Positions 9,393 through 18,559 of a stretch of 64,000 nt of DNA are shown in pieces (the stretch's first letter is position 1; each line of letters opens with the position of its first letter). Both the position numbers and the translations under genes were made by a program. The notes beneath the pieces were generated by a model, which was given only the letters and a program-made list of their open reading frames with translations, did no database searches and was not told the DNA's origin. This DNA comes from Alphaproteobacteria bacterium Ga0077535 (GTDB lineage Bacteria; Pseudomonadota; Alphaproteobacteria; Caulobacterales; Aquidulcibacteraceae), in the NCBI GenBank assembly GCA_001464425.1, contig LNEK01000007.1, forward strand, positions 36,246 to 100,245, read 5' to 3'.

Positions 9393-11509
9393 CAGACGCT
9401 TGATGCGGTCTCTATTGAAACGCGGCTGACTTCGATGATCTCCCCGATTGGGATTGGGCTAGGCCGCCCTTCGCGAATACAAGCGACGAAGGCATTCACG
9501 CATGCCTGTGTCCCCTTGTCTTGTCGCCATAAATTCATGTCAGAAAAAGTTTGCCAGCCCCAGCCGCGCAATTTGCGGAAATTGTCGAGCTGTAGGACAC
9601 GCCCTGCAACGAAGATTTCAAGCCGTTCTTTGGGGAAGCTCTTATGACCGTTGGCGAGATAGTGGATCACGCCCGTCGAACCATCAGCGAAGGCCAGCGA
9701 GATTGAGGCCTTGTCCTCGCGAACGGAGACTCCTGGATGAGGTCCCAACGCCATCGCATGATGACTAACGATTTGCGCGCCCGCGAGGTAACGCAGCAGA
9801 TCGATAAAGTGGCATCCTTCCCCGATAATGCGTCCGCCGCCAATCAGTGGGTCCTGAGTCCAGTGATCTTGCGGGACGTCGCCCGCATTGACGGTCATCA
9901 CGAAGGATTTCGGTACTGTGATTGGCGCGATGAGCGATTTGATCTTCACGACGTGCGGGGCGAAGCGGCGATTGAAGCCGACCATCAGAAGTTGATCTGG
10001 CCGGGCGAGACTTTCTGTCTCGATCGCAGCGAGTTCGTCGAGCGTCAGACACAGCGGCTTCTCGCAGAACACATGCTTGCCCGCGCGCAGAGACTGTAGA
10101 ACTTGGCGCGCGTGAGCATCGTGGCGAGTAGCAATGACGATGGTGTCAACGCGCTCGTCTTCCAGCGCTGTCGCACTGTCGGTACTTGCTTCGGCAAAGC
10201 CATGCTTACTGCCGAAATGCACCGCGCTGACGCCGCCGCCGCTGACGATCGTGCGCAATCTGGCGCCTGCAGCCTTGAATGCGGGGATGAGCACCCGACC
10301 GGCGTAATTGCCGGCGCCGAGGAAGACGACGCTTGCTTTACCCGGCTGCGGGGCAGGGGCTATGGGCACCGAACGCTTCGCCAGACGCTCGGGCGGGCCA
10401 TTGGGTTGGTATTCCAACAGAATGCCGAGCGAAGGCGAGTCTGACGTCAACAGTGTGAATGCGTCTTCCGCCCTACCCAGTGGGAAACGATGAGAAATGA
10501 GGGGCGCGACGTCCAGAGCGCCCGACGCCATTAGATCAAGGACAGCCTCGAAGTTACGCTGTTCGGTCCAGCGCACGAAGCCAATTGGATAATCGTGCCC
10601 GCCTTCTTCATACGCGGGATCATAGCGACCAGGTCCATAAGAGCAGCTCACCTGGAAGCTGAGTTCTTTTTCGTAAAAGTCTGCTCGGCTGAGTTCGAGT
10701 CCAACGACCCCGACGAGCACGATGCGGCCACGCTTGCGACACATGCGGGCCGCTTGGGACACAGGCTCGTTGCTCTTCGTCGATGCTGTAATGATAACAG
10801 CATCAACGCCTGCACCGCGCGAGAATGTGGCCGCTGCGGCTAGGACGTCTCCACCATCGCTGGGATTAACGACTTCGGCGCCAAACGCGCGCGCAAGCTC
10901 CAGTCGTTGTGGATCAGGGTCGATGCCCAGGACGCGACAGCCTTGTGCGCGCAGCATTTGAACGGTGACGAGCCCTATGAGTCCGAGACCTGTAACGACG
11001 ACGCACTCGCCGAGTGTAGGATTGGCGAGGCGGATACCCTGCAGGCCGATGGCGCACAACACCGTAAAAGCCGCTGCTTCATCATTAACATTGTCAGGAA
11101 TCTTGGCGCAGAGGTTTCTAGGCACCGCCACGACTTCAGCGTGCTTGCCATTGCTCACCACTCGGTCGCCAACGCTGAATCCCTCTGCGTCAGTGCCAAC
11201 TTCTGCGACGCGCCCGACATTGCAGTAACCGAGCGTCAGTGGTTGATCCAGCTTACTGCGAACAGCATCCACCGTTGCGGCGATGCCGTCAGTTTGTATC
11301 TTTTCCAGAACCATCCGAACCTTGTCAGGCTGTTGGCGCGCCTTATCGATCCAGTTGGACTTGCCAAAATCAAGCAACATGCGCTCGGTGCCCGCAGAAA
11401 TGAGCGACTTCGACGTGTGTATCAGCACGCTGTTTGATGCTGCCCGTGGTGAAGGGACATCCGATATGCTCGTAGTCCCGTCGCTTAGTGATTGCAGAAT
11501 TTGCTTCAT
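9392..11509 (-). CDS. bi-domain oxidoreductase (zinc-type dehydrogenase plus Gfo/Idh/MocA)
   Basis: Two enzymes are fused. Residues about 1-365 resemble a medium-chain dehydrogenase/reductase (VVVTGLGLIGLVTVQMLRAQG nucleotide-binding fold). Residues about 385-705 form a Gfo/Idh/MocA-type oxidoreductase (VVFLGAGNYAGRVLIPAF, then HVFCEKPLCLTLDEL with the conserved EKP). This architecture is recurrent in bacterial exopolysaccharide loci next to heparinase-like genes. It probably makes a modified nucleotide sugar; the reaction is not known to me. About 120 bp separate it from the upstream glycosyltransferase gene. Confidence 0.85.
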   Translation of the reverse strand: MKQILQSLSDGTTSISDVPSPRAASNSVLIHTSKSLISAGTERMLLDFGKSNWIDKARQQPDKVRMVLEKIQTDGIAATVDAVRSKLDQPLTLGYCNVGRVAEVGTDAEGFSVGDRVVSNGKHAEVVAVPRNLCAKIPDNVNDEAAAFTVLCAIGLQGIRLANPTLGECVVVTGLGLIGLVTVQMLRAQGCRVLGIDPDPQRLELARAFGAEVVNPSDGGDVLAAAATFSRGAGVDAVIITASTKSNEPVSQAARMCRKRGRIVLVGVVGLELSRADFYEKELSFQVSCSYGPGRYDPAYEEGGHDYPIGFVRWTEQRNFEAVLDLMASGALDVAPLISHRFPLGRAEDAFTLLTSDSPSLGILLEYQPNGPPERLAKRSVPIAPAPQPGKASVVFLGAGNYAGRVLIPAFKAAGARLRTIVSGGGVSAVHFGSKHGFAEASTDSATALEDERVDTIVIATRHDAHARQVLQSLRAGKHVFCEKPLCLTLDELAAIETESLARPDQLLMVGFNRRFAPHVVKIKSLIAPITVPKSFVMTVNAGDVPQDHWTQDPLIGGGRIIGEGCHFIDLLRYLAGAQIVSHHAMALGPHPGVSVREDKASISLAFADGSTGVIHYLANGHKSFPKERLEIFVAGRVLQLDNFRKLRGWGWQTFSDMNLWRQDKGTQACVNAFVACIREGRPSPIPIGEIIEVSRVSIETASSV

Positions 11510-11628
11510 CGTGTTTTTCGAATTGTGTTTCCGGAATCGCCTCTAGGTTGAAACGAAGATCCAAACAGAACGGGTGGGCGGCGAGTCAGTCGGTGAGCGC
11601 AATACCTTCGACGCGACAGTGTAGAGGA

Positions 11629-12762
11629 TCACTGAGTTCGATTGAGGGTTTCATGATAAGCGGCGACCGTTGCGCCTGTGACAACCTTCGGGCTGAAGTG
11701 AGTACGCGCCACTTCAATTATCGCACGCCGATCCCAGGAATGGCGGAGCGCGGCAGCAACCCCCTGAGCCTGCATTTCCAGTCCGCCACTCGAAAGAAAG
11801 AAGCCATTTCGACCTGGCGTGATCATGTGTTTGATCCCGAACGCACAAGGCGCGATCGCCGGCACGCCGCGCGAGTTCGCTTCGGCGATGGCCATGGGAG
11901 CGGTTTCTTGAAGAGATGTCATCAGCAGGATAGCCGATTGGTCCAGTTCAGATATCAACTGATCTGTGGTGAGGTTGCCAAGAAAACAAATGCGCGACCC
12001 GGCTGGGTGGCTTCGTGCCAATTCGCGACACCTTTGATCGTATTCGACCGAGGTCGACGTGCCGCAGAGGGCAAGTTCAACACGCGGATCATCTTCGAGG
12101 AGTCGAAGAGCAATTTCGATGATCCGCATTGTTTCTTTTCTCGGCGATATGCGCCCGACGGAGATTATTCGACGGTACCGTCTTGGCTCCGTGGACAACG
12201 GCGCCTCTGCGAAACGTGTGTCGATTGGATTGGGAATTTCCCACTGCGGCAATGTGGAGATATCAGGTAGTGCCTCGCGGACATAGGGGCTTATCACGAC
12301 AACCCCATCTAAACTTGAGCGCGCGTTCCGTTCGACTTGTTCAACTAGTGAGGCCGCAGCACGCCGTGTCCATCGGCCGAGGCCACCGCGTTGTGAAGCA
12401 TGAAGCATATCTTGATGGGCTATGCCGTGGATTGTCATGATCCGTGGCCGCTTGATTCCCAAGCCGCAACCCGCGGTCGCTTGGAGATGAACGATGTCGG
12501 GCTTTAGGCGGTCGACCAATGTGCGGACGCGATGAGAATCGACCGTCCAAAATGTGAGCGAGCCAGGGCCAGGACTTCGCTGAAGATAGTGAATCGGCAC
12601 ACCGTGCGCCGTCCGTTCGAGGTTTCTGCGAGCGCCCGGTACTATCAGGGTCAAGTCAACGCAAGCGCGTAAGTTCGGCAACAACGTGTCGATCACTCGT
12701 TCGACGCCTCCGCTAACGGAGCGGCCTGGCTCTGGATAAGGTCCGACCATCACGACCTTCAT
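11629..12762 (-). CDS. family 4 glycosyltransferase
   Basis: The N-terminus MKVVMVGPYPEPGRSVSGGV has the GG(V) loop typical of GT4 enzymes. The C-terminal domain has ISVGRISPRKETMR and the EX7E donor-site motif within QETAPMAIAEANSRGVPAI. The ATG at 12762 was chosen because conserved sequence begins there; a longer frame to 12918 adds residues that only overlap the upstream gene. The start overlaps the flippase stop by four bases (ATGA). Sugar specificity cannot be inferred. Confidence 0.85.
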   Translation of the reverse strand: MKVVMVGPYPEPGRSVSGGVERVIDTLLPNLRACVDLTLIVPGARRNLERTAHGVPIHYLQRSPGPGSLTFWTVDSHRVRTLVDRLKPDIVHLQATAGCGLGIKRPRIMTIHGIAHQDMLHASQRGGLGRWTRRAAASLVEQVERNARSSLDGVVVISPYVREALPDISTLPQWEIPNPIDTRFAEAPLSTEPRRYRRIISVGRISPRKETMRIIEIALRLLEDDPRVELALCGTSTSVEYDQRCRELARSHPAGSRICFLGNLTTDQLISELDQSAILLMTSLQETAPMAIAEANSRGVPAIAPCAFGIKHMITPGRNGFFLSSGGLEMQAQGVAAALRHSWDRRAIIEVARTHFSPKVVTGATVAAYHETLNRTQ

Positions 12763-14000
12763 TGTGAAGTGCTCGCGGCCTGCCGGGCCCCACGAGCCCT
12801 TACAGCACTGAAAAGCGTCGCTTCGCCCAGCATCATCAATGCCGCTGCTGTCACCGCAAGCGGGAGCACCGAGATTCCCGCAAACCATAACGCAGGGCCT
12901 GCCACTATGAGGCGACAAGCGTTCACCGCCGCCTCAAGTGCTGGAACTCCTTGACGATGAATATCGAGATTGAGAAATCCAAGCGCCATGACGACAATTG
13001 TGCCGCTGAACATGATTGCAACGACTAAACCCACAAGTGGATATTTAGCACTGTAGAAATGCTCCGCGACTATCGCCGCCATCGCGACGACGGTGGCACA
13101 AGTTGCGATCGCAAGTGTCCAGCGGACTGCGCTCACATTGTAGCGCATGATTGTCGCGCTCGCGGATACTCTTGGTAACAGCACGAGCCGCAAAGCATTG
13201 TTTAAGAGCGAGAGCGGACCCACGAATGTGACCGCGATGCCCATTGTGCCAACCGCCACTGGATCCAACCGCCAAGTAGCCACTGCGATGGGGAGAGCTG
13301 TTAGTGCTGCGTAGGTAGCCGAGGAGGCGAACACGAAGGTGGCATAGTGAGTGGTCAAGCTAGAAGCCGGCTTCGGGTCTACAGAAACGAGCCGAAGCAC
13401 TTCACGCGCCTTCAAGATTGCGATGACCAAGACTGGCGCCGCAAAAAGCCCAAATAGGACGGCATCCCAGGAACCAGTGAGCATGCCCGCACCGGCGAAC
13501 AATATCCGGCTACATGCGAGCGCGAGATTCGCACGCGAGTAGCTCAGAAAACTTTCACGAGCTTGATCTGCGGCACGCAGGCCCATCCAAAAGTTGAGCG
13601 CCAAGGCGCAGAACAGGGGAATGGTATAACTCCGTGCCTCCTCCCAGACCAATCCTATCCCTACGGTCGGTATCGCCAGCGCCGCGAAGAGTATGAGTCG
13701 AGCGCGGATCGAGAAGCTGAGGAACGCTAGATTCTTTGTCGCTGCGAAATATCGCGTGCTCGTTATGCTTAGGCCTAGATCTAAGACTGACACGAGGAAC
13801 ATGACGGCCGTCACGCCGAAGGTCAGCTGAGCGAAGTCCTCTAAAGAGAGGGCTAACGGCGCAATAGCGAGCACGGCGAACGTCGATAGATTTACCGCCA
13901 ATCCTGATCCAAGCACCGCGGTGAACGAACGGGATAGCAAACTTGTCAATGAGCGGTGATTGTCCGCGCGTACCGCTTGAGCGGGGTGGATTTGGGCCAA
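12759..14000 (-). CDS. Wzx-like polysaccharide flippase
   Basis: The protein has about 12 hydrophobic segments and few charged residues between them. Segment order and length (413 residues) fit the MATE/Wzx-like oligosaccharide flippases that move lipid-linked repeat units across the inner membrane. The gene sits between a deacetylase and a glycosyltransferase gene. The ATG at 14000 gives a 55-base overlap with the upstream gene. A TTG at 13949 would give a TTGA overlap and start at the TSLLSRSF segment, and could be the true start. Confidence 0.75.
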   Translation of the reverse strand: MAQIHPAQAVRADNHRSLTSLLSRSFTAVLGSGLAVNLSTFAVLAIAPLALSLEDFAQLTFGVTAVMFLVSVLDLGLSITSTRYFAATKNLAFLSFSIRARLILFAALAIPTVGIGLVWEEARSYTIPLFCALALNFWMGLRAADQARESFLSYSRANLALACSRILFAGAGMLTGSWDAVLFGLFAAPVLVIAILKAREVLRLVSVDPKPASSLTTHYATFVFASSATYAALTALPIAVATWRLDPVAVGTMGIAVTFVGPLSLLNNALRLVLLPRVSASATIMRYNVSAVRWTLAIATCATVVAMAAIVAEHFYSAKYPLVGLVVAIMFSGTIVVMALGFLNLDIHRQGVPALEAAVNACRLIVAGPALWFAGISVLPLAVTAAALMMLGEATLFSAVRARGARQAASTSQ

Positions 14001-14998
14001 GCATCGCTATCAACGTAGTCAGACACGAGCGCGTTGCCCGCTTCGATGCCAAGACTTTTCAGCTCCTGAAATAGGAGATGGATCCGATCCGCGAAATAGG
14101 TTGACTTAGAGTGGCCAATCAGGACGACAGGGACAGGCCGATTGGCCGCTGACGCATGCTTCGCGACGTGAGCCGCAATCATTGCCGCTAACATGCGGGG
14201 CGCAATGACGTTGAAGTCGGCCATTACGTGCGTTCGTCCGATGAACTCGCTGACGCGGCTGAGTGGTGAGCGTCCAATGCGCGCAAGCGGTGCGCTATAC
14301 AGTTTGCCGACGATCCGTCGGGTGTCGAGTCCATAGTGGTTGATGTGAGCAAGGCCTGCCAATGGCCGACGGCTTGTCAGAATAGGTAGTTCAAGCAGCG
14401 GCCCCTCGTGCCAGCAGGGTAACATCTCGAACGATCGATAATCGTAGTCCCCATAACCGGAGCGAAAGTGGGCACCCGGCGCGACCGTGCTGTCGATCAC
14501 AATGCCTTGGCGAGACAGCATTGCGAAAAGCTGTGTGTGGTTGCGCATAGACCACGCACCCGCTCGGTAAGCCACAGGCTGATACCCCGGCAGTACTGGG
14601 GATAGAAGGTCACGAAGATACGCGCATCCTTCAGCGACAATTGCCTCAGCATCCGAGACCGGCAATAGGCTCAAATCATACTTGTTGCTGTCGAGACGCG
14701 GACGGCCCTCAATTGGTGCGGAGGCGAAGAACCACATTGGATGAATGTGGAGCTGAATGTCGTGTCCCCGCCGCGCGAGCTCTCGCAGTTGTGCCTCAAC
14801 TGGGGCATAGTTCTCTTCAATGCCGTGATTGCGACAATAGATCAGTTGTCCAACTTCGACGAACAGGGTTGCGCGAGCGCCATTTAACTCAAGTACGTTT
14901 GCTAAGTGGGCAGTGGGTATGCACTGTTCACGGATTGCGTTGCCGGAACCGTCCCCGAACATTTCATAGTCCAAAGTAAATATAAGCTTTGTGTGCAC
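13946..14998 (-). CDS. NodB-like polysaccharide deacetylase family protein
   Basis: The N-terminus KLIFTLDYEMFGDG carries the Asp-Tyr-Glu of the NodB-like motif 1. GHDIQLHIHPMW supplies the metal-binding H-x-H pair, and AYRAGAWSM resembles motif 3. This points to a carbohydrate esterase 4-like barrel that could remove N-acetyl groups from a sugar. The start is a GTG at 14998. The metal-site Asp of canonical deacetylases is replaced in spacing by DYE, a variant seen in polysaccharide-locus members, so activity is inferred. It is followed by the flippase gene with overlap. Confidence 0.72.
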   Translation of the reverse strand: MHTKLIFTLDYEMFGDGSGNAIREQCIPTAHLANVLELNGARATLFVEVGQLIYCRNHGIEENYAPVEAQLRELARRGHDIQLHIHPMWFFASAPIEGRPRLDSNKYDLSLLPVSDAEAIVAEGCAYLRDLLSPVLPGYQPVAYRAGAWSMRNHTQLFAMLSRQGIVIDSTVAPGAHFRSGYGDYDYRSFEMLPCWHEGPLLELPILTSRRPLAGLAHINHYGLDTRRIVGKLYSAPLARIGRSPLSRVSEFIGRTHVMADFNVIAPRMLAAMIAAHVAKHASAANRPVPVVLIGHSKSTYFADRIHLLFQELKSLGIEAGNALVSDYVDSDAWPKSTPLKRYARTITAH

Positions 14999-15005
14999 AA
15001 CAGAC

Positions 15006-16043
15006 CTAGCCTGGGTTGGATCTTTCAGCGTTGCAGCTCACATCGCCTCTTTTTTTTGTTCGCAATTGACGCAAGAATACTAGGTAGTCCGCAGACGTGG
15101 AAAGTTGCGGATGTGCGGCCGGCTTTCCCGTGGTGGTAGCGCGTCGGATCGCATCCAAGAAGTCTTCTTTGTCTCCGTAAGTATAGCAGGTAGCGCCTTC
15201 CGGCCTTGCTACGGCGTCGCTGGCGACGACGGGAACGCCGTTCTCCAGAGCTTCTAAGACGGCCACTGAATTTCCATCCGTACTCGTCGGACGGAGGTAC
15301 ACAAAAGTGCGTCGTAGGAGAGCGCGGAAATTCACCCCAGTTGGGATGTGTATAAAATTCCCTGCATTGTGGGGGTCCAGCTCGTTGGGATCGTACGCGG
15401 CCTTTGGATCCAGAAAGATTACCCAGATGCCCATTTCTTGCAGCTGCGGAAGATTGTCCGCAACGAAGAGAAACCCATAGGTTTCCTGGCCTTGTCGGAA
15501 GTCTTTCGTATGCGCATAGACTACCGCGAACTTTACGGCGCCCGCGCGATCTAGGCGCCGTTGGGTTGGGACATCAAGTTCTCCGTCTTCAGCAAGCGCA
15601 GTCGTGCGAAGAAGGGGTGTCATTAGAGTGAATCGAGTTTGAGCCTGTCGTTGGAAGGACAAATGGATATCGCGGTTGAGCAGTATAAAGCCGTGAGAGA
15701 AAGCAATCGCAGCCTTGTTGGACCAACGATCAAAATCAAACGTGTTACCATGGACTGTGTGTAGCACTGTCAATCCCATCATTCGCCCGAGCAAGCTGGC
15801 GACGAAACGTTTGAATGGGTGTTGAAGATTGAAGTGGATGACATCCGTCCGCCTAAAGAGGCATTTCCAAATTTCGTACCATTCAAGGCGAAAGGCTTGT
15901 ACTCCGGGCTCCTCTGAAAGGGCCGCGAGAACACTTACAATGCTCGCGCCAGCGCCTCCGGGCGGAGGTGGGACTGGCCCGATAACTGCAACTGCGAGGG
16001 GCTTTTCCTGTACGCTGGCGGCGTTGATGAGAACCGAGTTCAC
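15006..16043 (-). CDS. glycosyltransferase, family 4-like
   Basis: A GT-B fold is suggested by LAVAVIGPVPPPPGGAGASI near the N-terminus, DVIHFNLQHPFKRF and LHTVHGNTFDF in the middle, and STDGNSVAVLEALENGVPVV with the acidic donor-binding residue in the C-terminal half. The length of about 345 is normal. The GTG at 16043 is preferred over a TTG at 16067 because neither has a strong ribosome-binding site and the fold begins soon after. It lies 7 bp before the deacetylase gene, so they are co-transcribed. Confidence 0.78.
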   Translation of the reverse strand: MNSVLINAASVQEKPLAVAVIGPVPPPPGGAGASIVSVLAALSEEPGVQAFRLEWYEIWKCLFRRTDVIHFNLQHPFKRFVASLLGRMMGLTVLHTVHGNTFDFDRWSNKAAIAFSHGFILLNRDIHLSFQRQAQTRFTLMTPLLRTTALAEDGELDVPTQRRLDRAGAVKFAVVYAHTKDFRQGQETYGFLFVADNLPQLQEMGIWVIFLDPKAAYDPNELDPHNAGNFIHIPTGVNFRALLRRTFVYLRPTSTDGNSVAVLEALENGVPVVASDAVARPEGATCYTYGDKEDFLDAIRRATTTGKPAAHPQLSTSADYLVFLRQLRTKKRGDVSCNAERSNPG

Positions 16044-16100
16044 CGGACAGAAGCTTCTTGTCTGCAAGGGCGTTTGTCTGATGCCACCGTAACATCAATC

Positions 16101-16973
16101 TCAGTCATAGATTGTAGTAGCATTTTCCCGCGCATTGCGGATTGCTGACACTAGTGCTGGTCCATCTACTGAAAAGAAGTCGGTAAATGAAACGCGTTTA
16201 ATCGAGTACTTGGCCGCGTTCATATGTCGTCGACAAAATTTTTCGGGGTCAGCGCGTGCCATCATAGGCAGGCTATGAATCATCGTGTGAACAATGTGCG
16301 CCTCACCCGACATGTCATAGCAGAGCTTCTGATACACGGTGTTTTCCCACACGCTCTGTCGGACGCTTTCGTGGTCGAGGTCTTCAGGCACGTGAACGAA
16401 GGATAGATAGGACAGAGGCGTGCCGATCCCTATGATGCGCACACTGAGGTCCAGCATTTTAGCATAGGGGCTTCCTTCACCAAACGGGTAAAGACAGCGT
16501 TCGTGCCCACTGCAAATGAACTCAGCATGTGGGCCAATTGCGGCAACAGACTTAGTCGGATGGGTCGACCGAGTTGCCCCTGGTCGCATCCGCAGCGTTT
16601 CAGACAGCGCTCCCATACCTGATGGTGTTGACCTCGCATCAAAGAACGCCTCGGAGGTGAGGAAGTCCGCCGAGTTCATGCGCGGATACGTCGGCACGAC
16701 AATCGTCCCGTCGGGCCCTACTAGATCTTGAAGGATGTCAAGAACAGCTTCGGCGGAGAGCTTTGTCGGAACGAGCGACAAACTCGCGTGCAGCATAACC
16801 ACTTGACCCGATCTTACGCCGAGTTCGCTCAGCAATCCACGAAGCGCGCTCTGATCCAAGCTGGGGATCAGTTCACGCAATCGCCTGCGCAGACCTAGCT
16901 CCATCCGCTTGAGCGCCTTGCGTGAATCGACATCAAGTATTTGCGCGAGTGCTTTCCGGAGAACGATTCGCAT
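16101..16973 (-). CDS. AAC(3)-family N-acetyltransferase
   Basis: The sequence follows the aminoglycoside 3-N-acetyltransferase fold: VVMLHASLSLV, DGTIVVPTYPRM, then RSTHPTKSVAAIGPHA and GEGSPYAKMLDLSVRIIGIG, then FVHVPED. The His in the HPTKSVAA box and the Glu near VHVPED match the family active site. Inside a polysaccharide locus such enzymes probably acetylate an amino sugar using acetyl-CoA. Position argues against a resistance role. It sits between the Wzy-like gene and a glycosyltransferase gene. Confidence 0.8.
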   Translation of the reverse strand: MRIVLRKALAQILDVDSRKALKRMELGLRRRLRELIPSLDQSALRGLLSELGVRSGQVVMLHASLSLVPTKLSAEAVLDILQDLVGPDGTIVVPTYPRMNSADFLTSEAFFDARSTPSGMGALSETLRMRPGATRSTHPTKSVAAIGPHAEFICSGHERCLYPFGEGSPYAKMLDLSVRIIGIGTPLSYLSFVHVPEDLDHESVRQSVWENTVYQKLCYDMSGEAHIVHTMIHSLPMMARADPEKFCRRHMNAAKYSIKRVSFTDFFSVDGPALVSAIRNARENATTIYD

Positions 16974-17004
16974 CGGAGGAGCTCGATTACTTAATAAGGC
17001 TCGG

Positions 17005-18408
17005 TCATTGATCGCGGCTAACTTGCAGGGAGTCGCTATTGGCTCTTGTGTTGATTGCGGAAGCCGCGAGCCGCCTGTTTCTTCCCATCCAGGCAGCTTG
17101 GGCTACGCCAAACACGGCTCCTAGCATGACGTTGCTGTACCTGGTGGTTAGAGCTGTATGCGTCGACATGAACTCGACCATCAAGACAGCCAGGCAAATC
17201 AACATACCGCCACCGAGGGCCGAGCGGCGCGGATCTGGCCGGCGGTTCAGCTGTTCGAATTTTCGAGAGCCAGAGCTGCGGACGGTTGCAAGCCTTAGGG
17301 ATACGCCGCCTAGCGCCGCGACCAGAAGGAGCAACGGAATAGGCCCGGATTCGGCGAAGAACATCAGAAATACGTTATGCGCGCCCTGCCAAGTACCATT
17401 CTCGTAGAAGCCGCCGACGCCCGTGTAGTAATGCGCGGAGCCGATGCCAGCACCTGCGGGAAATCTGCGCCATGAATCGTCTAAGATGGCCTCCCACAAC
17501 ACTGTTCGGTAAGTGGTGGTCTGTTCATCAACTCGTCCGCCGAGAATTTCTGGAACGGCCAGGAGGCGGTTCATTTGAGAGTCGTTGAGTGCAAACCCAA
17601 AGATCTCTGCGCTAGCCATGATGAGGGCGCGCGGGTCTTCAATGAGCGCGATACTCGCGATTGCCAAAACTGACGCCACGAGCAGTTTCGAAAATTTAAT
17701 TGGCCATATCGCAGTGACGAACAAGACCGCAATCATCGCGGTCATCCCTGTTTTTGAGAGAGTGAGGATAACAGATATGATGACAAGAGAGAGAAGCATG
17801 GCTTGTTTTAATCGATTTCGCAGCGGGTAGGCTTGAAGCAACGCTGCCGCAATCACGGAAACAATCGCTGCCTCGTTAGGATTCCCGAACAGCCCGCCCA
17901 TTCGATGAGCGCTTGATAAAGGCAGATAAGCATAGAAGCTGTACAAAGCGGGTGAGAGCAGGGTCGCAGCACCTGCAACCACGAATCCATTGCGTAGAAA
18001 TTCAATAAACGCTCGTTGTCGATTTTCGTCTACAAGGCGGCCGCTGTAACTGGCGATCGCAAGAACGAGGAGGAGTGAGCTAAGATATGCAATATTCAAT
18101 TGAAGTGGATCTGCGACTGACGACGTCGGATCGTAGTACAAGTTCGCGAAGATCAGATAAGCTGTAACAGCGGTGCCAAACCAGAAGATGGGCCCGGCTA
18201 AAGCCGTGGTGAGGCCCCGCATCAACAGATAGAGCGCGCCTACAAACAGAACGACTGAGAAGGTTTGCCCGACTCCAGTCAGCATTGTAACGACGCCATT
18301 TAGGTTAAGGATGCATATCAGAGCGAGGGCGCGCGCAACTGTGTCCTCCCGGCCCGACGGCTCAACGCGTCTCCGCTTCCGGCTTGAGGTGACTTCTAGG
18401 CTGCCCAT
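17005..18408 (-). CDS. O-antigen ligase/polymerase-like membrane protein (Wzy-like)
   Basis: The 467-residue protein has about 11-12 hydrophobic segments. A large periplasmic loop contains FPAGAGIGSAHYYTG and WQGAHNVFLMFFAESG, the G-x-G and HN...E pattern of the WaaL/Wzy superfamily. Together with the flippase gene it suggests a Wzx/Wzy-dependent pathway in which repeat units are polymerised at the periplasmic face. Ligase and polymerase cannot be told apart by sequence; a locus with Wzx favours polymerase. A 150-bp gap separates it from galE. Confidence 0.8.
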   Translation of the reverse strand: MGSLEVTSSRKRRRVEPSGREDTVARALALICILNLNGVVTMLTGVGQTFSVVLFVGALYLLMRGLTTALAGPIFWFGTAVTAYLIFANLYYDPTSSVADPLQLNIAYLSSLLLVLAIASYSGRLVDENRQRAFIEFLRNGFVVAGAATLLSPALYSFYAYLPLSSAHRMGGLFGNPNEAAIVSVIAAALLQAYPLRNRLKQAMLLSLVIISVILTLSKTGMTAMIAVLFVTAIWPIKFSKLLVASVLAIASIALIEDPRALIMASAEIFGFALNDSQMNRLLAVPEILGGRVDEQTTTYRTVLWEAILDDSWRRFPAGAGIGSAHYYTGVGGFYENGTWQGAHNVFLMFFAESGPIPLLLLVAALGGVSLRLATVRSSGSRKFEQLNRRPDPRRSALGGGMLICLAVLMVEFMSTHTALTTRYSNVMLGAVFGVAQAAWMGRNRRLAASAINTRANSDSLQVSRDQ

Positions 18409-18559
18409 CGTTCCTTCGCGCCGGCGGCATGACAGACACCGTCTGTTGGGTGTTTCCAGTCGACATGCGGTTCAGGCTGATCGCGCGTCAGCTGAATGTC
18501 ATCGTTTGTAGAGTGAGCTTTCGCCGTTCGAGAATGCGGATGATTCAGCTCAAGCAATG

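Noticed and set aside
16101..16973. Reading the AAC(3)-fold gene as an aminoglycoside resistance gene
   Set aside because: Its position between polysaccharide genes favours sugar acetylation; the sequence alone does not show drug activity.
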